From positions 288,832 through 352,831 of the forward strand of contig NZ_RCCH01000004.1 of assembly GCF_003663945.1 (NCBI RefSeq): a stretch of DNA of 64,000 nucleotides. The letters are read 5' to 3'. The translations under genes and the position numbers were made by a program. The stretch is from Lacinutrix venerupis. GTDB taxonomy: Bacteria > Bacteroidota > Bacteroidia > Flavobacteriales > Flavobacteriaceae. The notes below the pieces were generated by a model, which ran no database searches, was not told the origin of the DNA, and saw only the letters and a program-made list of their open reading frames with translations. Within the stretch, counting starts at the first letter, position 1. Each line of letters opens with the position of its first letter. Positions 53,714 to 62,119 of the stretch are shown here, piece after piece.

Positions 53714-54894
53714 AAGAAAGTTTCTTTAAACATCAAGCACAAACCTCTCCACATCCTTTAGCAATGGAAATTTCTCATGCTAAAGGCTCTTATATTTACG
53801 ACAAAAACAATAATGCCTATTTAGATTTTGTTGCAGGTGTTTCGGCTTGTCCTTTAGGTCATTCACACCCTAAAGTTGTTTCAGCTATAAAAAAACAAGT
53901 AGATAACTATTTACACGTTATGGTTTATGGAGAATACATCCAGAAACCAGCTGTAGAATTATGTAAGCTATTTGCAAAACACCTTCCAAATTCTTTAGAA
54001 AAAACATATTTAGTAAACTCTGGAACCGAAGCTATTGAAGGCGCTTTAAAACTTGCCAGAAGAGCAACAGGAAGAAGCCAGATTATTGCTGCGCATAATG
54101 CTTACCACGGTAATACTATGGGCTCACTAAGTTTAATGGATTTTGAAGAACGTAAAGCTCCTTTTAGACCTTTACTTCCAGAAATTAGCCATATAACATA
54201 TAATTATGAGCCACACTTAAAACACATTACCACAAAAACAGCCGCTGTAATTTTAGAAACTATTCAAGGTGGCGCTGGTTTTATAGAACCAAAAAACAAT
54301 TATTTACAAAAAGTAAAAAAACGTTGTAAAGAGGTTGGAGCGCTTTTAATATTAGACGATATACAGCCTGGAATTGGGAGAACTGGAAAACTATCAGGTT
54401 TTGAAAATTACAATTGTATTCCAGATATTTTAGTAACAGGTAAAGGCCTTGGAGGAGGCTTACCTATTGGAGCATTTACAGCTTCGTCAAAATTAATGGA
54501 TACTCTACAAGACAATCCTAAATTAGGACATATAACCACTTTTGGCGGTAATCCAGTTATTGCTGCTGCTGCGTTAGCAACATTAAAAGAAATTACAGAA
54601 AGTGACTTAATGTCTCAAGCCTTAGAAAAAGAACAATTAATTAGAAAGCACTTAAAACATTCGCTAATTAAAGAAATAAGAGGAAAAGGTTTAATGTTAG
54701 CTGCTATTTTACCAACTGCAGAAATAGCTAATCAACTTATTTTAAAGGCACAAGATAAAGGTTTAATATTATTTTGGTTATTGTTTGAACCTAAAGCAGT
54801 ACGTATCACTCCACCACTCACTATCTCTAACGATGAAATAATAAAAGGCTGTGGCATTATTATTGAAGTATTAAACAAAATACAACTTAAATAA
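53710..54894 (+). CDS. Class III aminotransferase
   Basis: The 394-residue PLP enzyme is of the acetylornithine/4-aminobutyrate transaminase type. The PLP lysine is K245 (VTGKGLGGGLPIGAF). NSGTEAIEGALKLARRATGR holds the cofactor phosphate, and LILDDIQPGIGRTGKL contains the pyridine-nitrogen aspartate. The latter reads DDIQPG where most members have DEVQTG. Substrate is not clear from sequence; arginine synthesis genes are absent here. It is translationally coupled to the OstA-like gene. Confidence 0.9.
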   Translation: MKESFFKHQAQTSPHPLAMEISHAKGSYIYDKNNNAYLDFVAGVSACPLGHSHPKVVSAIKKQVDNYLHVMVYGEYIQKPAVELCKLFAKHLPNSLEKTYLVNSGTEAIEGALKLARRATGRSQIIAAHNAYHGNTMGSLSLMDFEERKAPFRPLLPEISHITYNYEPHLKHITTKTAAVILETIQGGAGFIEPKNNYLQKVKKRCKEVGALLILDDIQPGIGRTGKLSGFENYNCIPDILVTGKGLGGGLPIGAFTASSKLMDTLQDNPKLGHITTFGGNPVIAAAALATLKEITESDLMSQALEKEQLIRKHLKHSLIKEIRGKGLMLAAILPTAEIANQLILKAQDKGLILFWLLFEPKAVRITPPLTISNDEIIKGCGIIIEVLNKIQLK

Positions 54895-55045
54895 ACAAGC
54901 TTAACACATTAAAAGCCAGTGTTTTTAATATAAGACAACAACAAGTATTTTGCTTTTGTTGATTACTTTGTTAAAAACATTTACTTGTAACATCATAAAA
55001 TTAGAGCTTTGAGCGTTACATTTATTATATAGAAATGCTAAATTA

Positions 55046-56437
55046 ATGCCTATGGATTTTAGCCAAGAAGAAGAAAATAATAACGTATCGCTTATTAAAT
55101 TTGAGTCTATGCTTAAAACAAATAATGTTTTGTTTTTCGACTCAAATGAATTTGAAAATATTATTCATCATTACCTTAATCAAGGTAAAGTAGCTTTAGC
55201 TAAAAAAGCAATTAAATTAGGCTTAGAGCAGCATCCAAGCTCAACAAATTTAAAACTCTTTAAAGTTGAAATTTTTGTTTTTGAAAATGAACTTGCTAAA
55301 GCTAATTCATTATTAAATGAATTGTATGTTCTTGAACCTTCCAATGAAGAAATTTATATTCAGAAAGCAAATATACTTTCTAAAGAAGATAAGCACGAGG
55401 AAGCTATTGATATTTTAAATCGTGCATTAGACCTTGCAGACGATACTTCAGATTTACACTCTCTTATTGGTATGGAATACCTATTTTTAGACAAATTCGA
55501 TATGGCAAGAGACAGTTTTATGCGTTGTTTAGAAGCAAATCCTGATGATTATGCCTCTCTTTATAACATTATATATTGTTTTGACTTTTTAGATAAAAAT
55601 AACGAAGCTATAGAGTATCTTAATATATATTTAGATAAAAATCCTTATTGTGAAGTTGCATGGCATCAACTTGGGCGTCAATATTTTGAATTAAAAGATT
55701 ATGAAAAAGCATTAAGCGCATATGATTTTGCAATTATATCAGACGATACTTTTATTGGTGCTTATTTAGAGAAAGGAAAAGTTTTAGAAAAACTAAAAAT
55801 GTATAACGAAGCTATAGAGAACTACAGCATTACACTTTCTCTTGAAGACCCTACATCTTTCGCTTTACTTAGAATTGGAAATTGTCACGAAAAATTAGGA
55901 AACAACGATTTAGCAGTACATTATTATTATAAAACAGTACATGAAGATCCTCTTTTAGACAAAGGTTGGATTGCTATAACCAAATTTTATTGTAAAAATA
56001 AAAATTACCAAAAAGCTTTATACTATATTAATAAAGCTATAAATATTGATGGTGAAAATGTATTGTACTGGAAATATTATGCCAAAATAAACCATAGATT
56101 AAACTTTCTTGAAGAAGCTGAGCGTGGTTACAAACGTGCTTTAGAGTTAGGTAATTACGAACTAGAAACTTGGTTAATAAGAGCAGATATTTTAACTCAA
56201 TTAGGCGAACCTGAAGCTGCAACGTTTAATTTAATTCAAGCTACAGAATTCTATCCAGAAAATGCAGAAATAGAATTTAGGTTAGCAGGTTTAAATTTTA
56301 CATTATTAGAATTTGAAAAAGCAACTTTCCATTTAAAAAATGCAATGCGTTTTGATGCTGAGCAGGTTATTATTTTAGAAGAATTATTTCCAGAAGTTTT
56401 TGAGTCTTTATTAGCTAAAAAAATTATTAATTTATAA
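55046..56437 (+). CDS. Tetratricopeptide-repeat protein
   Basis: The 463-residue soluble protein consists of about ten TPR units from about residue 30 to 450 (for example AIDILNRALDLADDTSDLHSLIG and ALSAYDFAIISDDTFIGAYLEKG). There is no signal peptide or catalytic domain. It should be a protein-protein scaffold in the cytosol. Two start codons two residues apart (55046, 55052) are possible. Confidence 0.85.
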   Translation: MPMDFSQEEENNNVSLIKFESMLKTNNVLFFDSNEFENIIHHYLNQGKVALAKKAIKLGLEQHPSSTNLKLFKVEIFVFENELAKANSLLNELYVLEPSNEEIYIQKANILSKEDKHEEAIDILNRALDLADDTSDLHSLIGMEYLFLDKFDMARDSFMRCLEANPDDYASLYNIIYCFDFLDKNNEAIEYLNIYLDKNPYCEVAWHQLGRQYFELKDYEKALSAYDFAIISDDTFIGAYLEKGKVLEKLKMYNEAIENYSITLSLEDPTSFALLRIGNCHEKLGNNDLAVHYYYKTVHEDPLLDKGWIAITKFYCKNKNYQKALYYINKAINIDGENVLYWKYYAKINHRLNFLEEAERGYKRALELGNYELETWLIRADILTQLGEPEAATFNLIQATEFYPENAEIEFRLAGLNFTLLEFEKATFHLKNAMRFDAEQVIILEELFPEVFESLLAKKIINL

Positions 56438-56594
56438 ACACTTTAAAACGATTTAACTTTATCTTCTATTAAAATGAGATAGTTAAGCGTTTTTTTATAA
56501 TCCTTTTTAACTAACGCAACTTTATATATAAATTAATAAAAGAGCTGGTAGTATTTACCTTTTTTTATCTACTCTAAATCCCAGAATTTTAGAC

Positions 56595-56627
56595 AAAAAA
56601 AAGTCTCTCAAATTATTGAGAGACTTT
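56595..56627 (-). terminator. Terminator of tRNA-Thr
   Basis: On the minus strand AAGTCTCTCAA pairs with TTGAGAGACTT and an eight-T run follows. Confidence 0.8.
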
Positions 56628-56629
56628 AG

Positions 56630-56703
56630 AGCCGATGGAGGGACTCGAACCCACGACCTGCTGATTACAAATCAGCTGCTCTAGCCAGCTGAGCTACATC
56701 GGC
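56630..56703 (-). tRNA. tRNA-Thr (anticodon TGT)
   Basis: On the minus strand the cloverleaf is complete: acceptor GCCGATG with CATCGGC, D arm AGCTCAGCTGG, anticodon arm CTGAT-TTGTAAT-CAG with TGT, and T arm with GGTTCGAGTCC. The discriminator is T and CCA is not encoded, as is usual in this phylum. Confidence 0.96.
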
Positions 56704-56760
56704 AAAGCGAGTGCAAATATAAATTTGTAAATGATATTTGCAAACTTTTTTTTAAACTTT

Positions 56761-57027
56761 TTACAATTTATTTATTCTTTCTATTAATTCGCGACCCTTA
56801 GTCTCTAATTCTAAGTTAATTGACTTAAAGTGTGCTTTTTTATTTTCTACGTCTTTTGCATTAACTTTTGCAATTAATTCATCAAAAATAATAATTGCAT
56901 CGTCAATAATAACTTCGCTTTTTTTAGTTTCCTTATCTGGGTTAGTGTATTCCCAAACATAAACTGCTTCAATAATATCACCTAATACATAGTTAATGTC
57001 TTTTTTTAGGTCTCTTTTATTTGCCAT
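56761..57027 (-). CDS. Conserved small helical protein
   Basis: The 88-residue protein is mostly helical and highly charged (MANKRDLKKDINYVLGDIIEAVY, later KSINLELETKGRELIERINKL). I associate it with small conserved Bacteroidota hypotheticals but know no function. It lies between tRNA-Thr and manA on the same strand and has a 78-base gap to manA, so it may be an independent unit. Confidence 0.7.
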   Translation of the reverse strand: MANKRDLKKDINYVLGDIIEAVYVWEYTNPDKETKKSEVIIDDAIIIFDELIAKVNAKDVENKKAHFKSINLELETKGRELIERINKL

Positions 57028-57104
57028 AATTTTAAATTTATTTGAGCTACAAAAATAGAGAATAAATTTGGAATAAATGATCGAAAATAATGAACTGTTA
57101 TATA

Positions 57105-58082
57105 TTAAATATAAATTTCTAACAGCTCTGCAGATTCTGCTATAATTTGAAAAGTATTAATTACCGCAGGAATAAGTATTGTTTCTCCTTTTTTTATTAT
57201 TTCGGTACTATACTCTGTTTTAATAGAGGCTTCTCCATCTACGCACATATATATAATAAAGGAATCAAAAGTATTTTCTTTTGTAATAGTATTTGTTTCT
57301 AAAGCCAAATAATTAGTAATAAAAAAAGGACAAGTTACTAGTTTATTAGTTTGATTTTTATTCTTGAAGTAATCAATTTTAAAGTTGTCTTTATAATCAA
57401 AATTTATTGCTTCAAGTGCTAAATCGTTATGCAGTTCTCTAGTGTTACCTTTAGCGTCTACTCTGTCCCAATCGTAAACACGGTATGTAATATCGCTAGT
57501 TTGTTGTATTTCGGCAAGCATTACTCCTGCTCCAATGGCATGTACCAAACCAACATCTATAAAATAAGAATCTCCTTTTTTTACTTTATTAAAATTTAAA
57601 ATTTCTGGAAGTGTTTTATTATTTAAATGCTTTAAATATTTTTCTGATGTCATTTTTTCATTAAAGCCTACTATTAAATTTGCTTCTTCGTCGGCTTCTA
57701 AAACATACCACATTTCAGTTTTACCAAATGAATTGTGACGTTGAGCAGCTAATTTATTATTGGGATGTAGCTGTATTGATAAATCTTCTTTTGCATCTAT
57801 AAATTTAATTAATAAAGGAAATTTAGTACCAAAGGATTTATAATTTTTTTCTCCTATTAAATCATCTTTATATTCCGCTAAAAGGCTGTTAAGAGTGTTG
57901 CCTTTAAGTTGGCCATTAGCAACTACCGAAACATCGTTTTCTACAGCACTAATTTCCCAACTTTCTCCTACATTAAGAAGATTTGTTTTTTTATTTAAAA
58001 CTGATTTTAATTTGTTTCCTCCCCAAATTTTTTCTTTAAAAATAGGTTGAAACTTTATTGGATATAACTTTACTTTTGTCAT
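57105..58082 (-). CDS. manA: Class I mannose-6-phosphate isomerase
   Basis: The 325-residue zinc cupin interconverts fructose-6- and mannose-6-phosphate for nucleotide-sugar synthesis. PIFKEKIWGGNKLKS opens the fold, and the metal residues sit in SIQLHPNNKLAAQRH and GKTEMWYVLEADEEA, with VGLVHAIGAGVMLAEIQQTSD following. The short form without the helical insertion is usual in Firmicutes and Bacteroidota. Its start is one base after the stop of the queD-like gene, in one operon. Confidence 0.92.
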   Translation of the reverse strand: MTKVKLYPIKFQPIFKEKIWGGNKLKSVLNKKTNLLNVGESWEISAVENDVSVVANGQLKGNTLNSLLAEYKDDLIGEKNYKSFGTKFPLLIKFIDAKEDLSIQLHPNNKLAAQRHNSFGKTEMWYVLEADEEANLIVGFNEKMTSEKYLKHLNNKTLPEILNFNKVKKGDSYFIDVGLVHAIGAGVMLAEIQQTSDITYRVYDWDRVDAKGNTRELHNDLALEAINFDYKDNFKIDYFKNKNQTNKLVTCPFFITNYLALETNTITKENTFDSFIIYMCVDGEASIKTEYSTEIIKKGETILIPAVINTFQIIAESAELLEIYI

Positions 58083-58083
58083 A

Positions 58084-58497
58084 CTAACCTGAATAGCTTA
58101 CAAAGTTACGTGGCGTTTCGTACAAAGTAATTTCTAAATCTAAATGAGAAGGTAATTTAGGTTTTATTTTATTATAAATTACAATGGCAATATTTTCTGC
58201 TGTTGGATTTAATGCTTTAAATTCTGGGACATCTAAATTTAAATTTTTATGATCGAAAGCTATTTCAACTTCACTTTCTATAATTTCTTTTAATAATTTT
58301 AAATCGATTACATATCCCGTTTCTGTATCTATTTCTCCGGTAACACTAACTATTAAATCGTAATTATGACCATGATAATTGGGGTTATTGCATTTACCAA
58401 AAATTAAATCATTTTTTTCATCACTCCAATCTTTTCTGTAAAGTCTGTGAGCCGCATTAAAATGTGCTTTTCTACTAACTGTTACTCTCATCTGCAA
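58084..58497 (-). CDS. 6-carboxytetrahydropterin synthase (QueD-like)
   Basis: The 137-residue T-fold enzyme has the zinc histidines in HFNAAHRLY and HGHNYDL and the catalytic cysteine in FGKCNNPNYHGHNY. ETGYVIDLKLLKEII and AFDHKNLNLDVP complete the motif set, and E131 (YETPRNF) anchors the pterin. It may make the queuosine precursor, or a related pterin. It overlaps the idi gene by 23 bases, so the two are coupled. Confidence 0.87.
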   Translation of the reverse strand: MQMRVTVSRKAHFNAAHRLYRKDWSDEKNDLIFGKCNNPNYHGHNYDLIVSVTGEIDTETGYVIDLKLLKEIIESEVEIAFDHKNLNLDVPEFKALNPTAENIAIVIYNKIKPKLPSHLDLEITLYETPRNFVSYSG

Positions 58498-59011
58498 TGT
58501 TTAAAAATTTATAAAATTTATCGAAAATAATTTTAAACCAAGCTGTATATAGTTCCGGCTGTTTTTTTATATCTCTTTTTACATCCTCAAGAGACATCCA
58601 TTTCCAGGCCTCTACTTCGTCTTTATTTATTTTTGGTAAACCATTATAGTGCCCAACCATAATATGGTCTAATTCATGCTCTGTTAGACCGTTATCAAAA
58701 GGTGCCTTGTATATAAAAGATGTTTTCTCTATTAATGGAGTTACAAAACCCATTTCTTCTTGTAAACGTCTTTTTCCTGCTTCTAAGTTTGTTTCTCCTA
58801 CTCTTTGATGACTACAACATGTATTAGTCCATAGACCTGGTGTATGATATTTACTTAATGCACGTTGCTGGAGCATTAATTCGTTTTTATCATTAAAAAT
58901 AAAAACTGAAAAAGCACGATGCAATAGCGCTTTTTCATGTGCTTCCATTTTTGGCATTAAACCAATTTGCTCATCTTTTTCGTTTACTAAAATTACTTGT
59001 TCTTCTGCCAT
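58475..59011 (-). CDS. idi: Isopentenyl-diphosphate delta-isomerase, type 1
   Basis: The protein of 178 residues from the chosen start is a Nudix-fold type 1 isomerase of isoprenoid synthesis. The active-site cysteine lies in LWTNTCCSHQRVGE, the metal histidines in HRAFSVFIFND and TCCSH, and the glutamates in RRLQEEMGF. The second in-frame ATG at 59011 (MAEEQVILVNEKDEQIG) is chosen because the first, at 59032, overlaps a -7 box. Confidence 0.93.
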   Translation of the reverse strand: MAEEQVILVNEKDEQIGLMPKMEAHEKALLHRAFSVFIFNDKNELMLQQRALSKYHTPGLWTNTCCSHQRVGETNLEAGKRRLQEEMGFVTPLIEKTSFIYKAPFDNGLTEHELDHIMVGHYNGLPKINKDEVEAWKWMSLEDVKRDIKKQPELYTAWFKIIFDKFYKFLNIADESNS

Positions 59012-59029
59012 GTGTATTATTGAAGTGGA

Positions 59030-59037
59030 CAAATTTA
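59030..59037 (-). promoter_or_regulatory. -7 box of idi
   Basis: On the minus strand TAAATTTG lies 18 bases before the chosen start codon. Confidence 0.45.
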
Positions 59038-59113
59038 CAAAATAGGAATTTAAATTAATTCCTTTTAAGTCTAAATTAAGAGATTATGTCTTTGTTTAAA
59101 CAGTATATAAAAC

Positions 59114-59147
59114 AAAAAAAGCACCTTATAAATAAGGTGCTTTTTTT
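59114..59147 (-). terminator. Terminator of the OmpA/PorP/adhesin set
   Basis: AAAGCACCTTA and TAAGGTGCTTT form an 11-bp stem with T run, 35 bases after the OmpA-family stop. Confidence 0.85.
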
Positions 59148-59181
59148 AAAATTGATTATTTAGTTTATAAGTATTACTAAA

Positions 59182-61107
59182 TTAATTTTTAGTTACTATA
59201 AACATACTTCGTCTGTTTTGTTGGTGTTCTTCTTCACTACATTCTACTCCGTCTGAACAACGGTTTGTAAGTTGTGATTCTCCATAGCCTCTACCTGTAA
59301 TTCTACTAGCTGATATTCCTCCTCTTTGTATAATCCAGTTTTTAGTAGAAACATTTCTTCTATTTGATAATGCTTGGTTATATTCATTAGATGCTCTTGA
59401 ATCTGTATGAGATTGAACGTCTATGCTAACAGATGGATACTGTTTTAGGTAGTTTATAACTTTTTCTAACTCTATTTGAGCATCTGGCCTTATATTAGAT
59501 TTATCGAAATTAAAATAAATTGGATTTAGGTCTAATAGTTCGAATAAATCTACTCCAACAGTTGCCGGCTCCTCTATTACAGTTTTAGGTGTTAAATTAA
59601 GTTTTAAAGCTATGTCAAGTCTAATTTCTGGATCTATGGTATAGATTATTTCTTCAGAATCGTATCCTTCTTTACTTGCTACAGCTCTAAAATTACCTTT
59701 TTTACAATCTGTATTGTAACTAAAAGCACCATTAACATCTGTTGTAAAACGATATACTTTTTCTTTACTATCGTTATAAATTATTACATTGGCATTTGGA
59801 ATAACAATGTTTGTGTTTTTATCTACAACAGTTCCTGCTACTAATTGATTACAAATTTCTCTTTGAAATTTATATATATCATCGTCTCCTTTACCATTAT
59901 ATCTGTTAGATGTTAAATATCCAGTGTTTGTAAATTCATCAATAATAAATTCGAAATCATCACGTGGACTATTTACTGGTTTTCCTAAATTTTGTATTTG
60001 TTCTATATTACTAGTGATATTAGCATAAAAGATATCTAAACCTCCTAATCCTTGGTGCCCATCTGAAGAGAAATATAATGTTCCGTTATTACTAACATAT
60101 GGGAAATTTTCACGCCCTTCTGTATTAATTACATCTCCAAGATTTGTTGGTTCTCCATAACTACCATCTTCTAAAATGTCTACTACAAATATATCTGACT
60201 TTCCTTTTGTTCCAGGCATATCTGATGCGAAGTATAGTTTTTTATTATCTAAACTTAAAGCAGGATGCGCAACGTTATATTCATCGTTATTAAAAGGTAA
60301 AGACGTTACATTTGTCCATTTTCCCTCATCATTTAAGGTAGCTTTATAAATTTTTAATCCTACAACTTTATCACTACTTTTTCTTTTTTTACCATTAATG
60401 TAATTATTTCTGGTAAAATACATTGTCTTTCCATCACTCGTGAACGATGTAGAGGATTCGTGAAATTTCGTATTAATTTTCTCTCCTAATCGTTTAGGCT
60501 TATCATCACCTGTTTTAACGTAAAACAAATCTAAAAATGGTTGTTCGTTCCATTTGTAAAGTTTTCCTTCTCCTCTAGAAGAAGCAAAAACAATTCCGTC
60601 GTTATAAAAAGAGGTTCCAAAGTCTGAAAAACGAGAGTTTATATCTAAATTTTCTATTGTAAAATTACCAGATAACTTATCTATTGTAGTTAAATAGTCT
60701 GGTGATTCCATAAACTTTATAGATCTAGAGTCATTAGGTTTTAAAACTGCAAATCTTTTTAAATATTTATTAGCATCTTCATACTTACCAGTAGCCTTAA
60801 GTGCCATTGCATATCTGTAATAATATTCGAAATCTACAGCTGTATTTTGAGCTAATAATTCGCCATACCATTTAGCAGCTTCTTCCATTTCAACATTGAA
60901 GTAGTATGCATTAGCAAGTTTTGCCATTACTTCCGGACTATTATCTCCAGATTTAACTGCTTTATTTAGGTCTCTAATAACTTCTTTATATTTTAAGTTA
61001 TTATATTCCTTATCCACACCTGTAATTGTTTTTCCTTCCTCTTGAGAAAAACTTATACTAAAAGTGAAGGCAAAAATTGTAAGTAGTATATATATTCTAT
61101 TTTTCAT
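59182..61107 (-). CDS. OmpA-family protein with TPR and PD40 repeats
   Basis: The 641-residue envelope protein has a signal peptide (about 1-21), TPR-like helices (about 30-130), and WD40-like PD40 beta-propeller repeats (about 150-410, with FASSRGEGKLY, YFASDMPGTKGKSDIF and YFSSDGHQGLGGLDIF). A carboxypeptidase-regulatory-like domain covers about 420-500, and a C-terminal OmpA peptidoglycan-binding domain follows (YFNFDKSNIRPDAQIELEKV and SHTDSRASNEYNQALSNRR). In flavobacteria this architecture is regularly encoded next to PorP/SprF proteins and is tied to type IX secretion of large adhesins. Confidence 0.9.
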   Translation of the reverse strand: MKNRIYILLTIFAFTFSISFSQEEGKTITGVDKEYNNLKYKEVIRDLNKAVKSGDNSPEVMAKLANAYYFNVEMEEAAKWYGELLAQNTAVDFEYYYRYAMALKATGKYEDANKYLKRFAVLKPNDSRSIKFMESPDYLTTIDKLSGNFTIENLDINSRFSDFGTSFYNDGIVFASSRGEGKLYKWNEQPFLDLFYVKTGDDKPKRLGEKINTKFHESSTSFTSDGKTMYFTRNNYINGKKRKSSDKVVGLKIYKATLNDEGKWTNVTSLPFNNDEYNVAHPALSLDNKKLYFASDMPGTKGKSDIFVVDILEDGSYGEPTNLGDVINTEGRENFPYVSNNGTLYFSSDGHQGLGGLDIFYANITSNIEQIQNLGKPVNSPRDDFEFIIDEFTNTGYLTSNRYNGKGDDDIYKFQREICNQLVAGTVVDKNTNIVIPNANVIIYNDSKEKVYRFTTDVNGAFSYNTDCKKGNFRAVASKEGYDSEEIIYTIDPEIRLDIALKLNLTPKTVIEEPATVGVDLFELLDLNPIYFNFDKSNIRPDAQIELEKVINYLKQYPSVSIDVQSHTDSRASNEYNQALSNRRNVSTKNWIIQRGGISASRITGRGYGESQLTNRCSDGVECSEEEHQQNRRSMFIVTKN

Positions 61108-61125
61108 AATTATATATTTCTAAAA

Positions 61126-62058
61126 TTAGAAGAATCTTGGTGATAGTATTTTTTGGTTTTGGAAAATCTCATATCTTAAGAATACTTCGTAAGAACCTTG
61201 TTCAAATTGAGTTTTACCTAAATCTGTAGTTTCTCTATCGTAACCTACGCCTAACATTAAACCATCTGTTAATTGATATCCTACTAAAGCACTTACCGCC
61301 GCACTCCATCTATAAGCTAAACCAAGCGTTAATTTTTCTTTTAATAATGCATTAACAGTTAAATCTGCTTGCAATGGAGCTCCTGCAACTCCCTTAAACA
61401 GAATAGCCGGTTTTAATTTTAGATCTTGATTAATGTCAAAAACATAACCACCTATTAAATATAAGTTAATGTTTTCTTTTGCTACAGATAATGCTGATTC
61501 ATCGAAATGTTTAGTTTCTAATAAATTTGGAGCCGATAAACCTACATACCATCTGTCTGATTGTCTATAGTAAATTCCTGCACCTACATTTGGAGAGAAT
61601 CTATTTTCAATATCTGATTGTAATAATGGATCTCCACCATTAAATTGACTTAACTCTGAATAAGCGACATCTAACAAATGACCTCCAGCTTTTACACCAA
61701 AAGATAATCTTCCTTCATCTGAAGTGTTAACAGTATATGAGAAATCAATATCGAAATAAGTTTCGTGTGTTGGACCAATATTATCGTTTATAATTGATAA
61801 TCCTAAACCTACCTTTTCACTATCACCAATTGGAGAGTGAATATTAAAGGTTTGTGTATCTGGTGCTCCATCAAGCCCTACCCATTGTGTTCTATATAGT
61901 CCTGCTATACTAATTACGTCTCGAGAACCTGCATAAGCTGGATTAATACTCATTGTATTATACATGTACTGAGTATACTGCGCATCTTGTTGCGCAACAC
62001 TTTCTGCAGCAAATGTAATACTAAAAAGAATTACTAAAATTAATATTCTATTTTTCAT
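61126..62058 (-). CDS. PorP/SprF-family outer-membrane protein
   Basis: The 310-residue protein has a signal peptide (about 1-22), the PorP/SprF start DAQYTQYMYNTMSINPAYAGSRD, and about 14 beta strands up to the terminal YEVFLRYEIF. Members assist type IX export of adhesins with type B sorting domains; each usually works with the protein encoded beside it. The gap to the OmpA gene is 18 bases and to the adhesin gene 61 bases, suggesting one operon. Confidence 0.93.
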   Translation of the reverse strand: MKNRILILVILFSITFAAESVAQQDAQYTQYMYNTMSINPAYAGSRDVISIAGLYRTQWVGLDGAPDTQTFNIHSPIGDSEKVGLGLSIINDNIGPTHETYFDIDFSYTVNTSDEGRLSFGVKAGGHLLDVAYSELSQFNGGDPLLQSDIENRFSPNVGAGIYYRQSDRWYVGLSAPNLLETKHFDESALSVAKENINLYLIGGYVFDINQDLKLKPAILFKGVAGAPLQADLTVNALLKEKLTLGLAYRWSAAVSALVGYQLTDGLMLGVGYDRETTDLGKTQFEQGSYEVFLRYEIFQNQKILSPRFF

Positions 62059-62119
62059 TATAAAGAGGTATAATTTAATTTTGAAGGCAGAATTACTCTG
62101 CCTTCATTATTTAGTTTAA

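Noticed and set aside
56440..56500. Possible terminator after the TPR gene
   Set aside because: The arms TAACT/AGTTA and ATCT/AGAT pair only with a bulge and a long loop; too weak to list.
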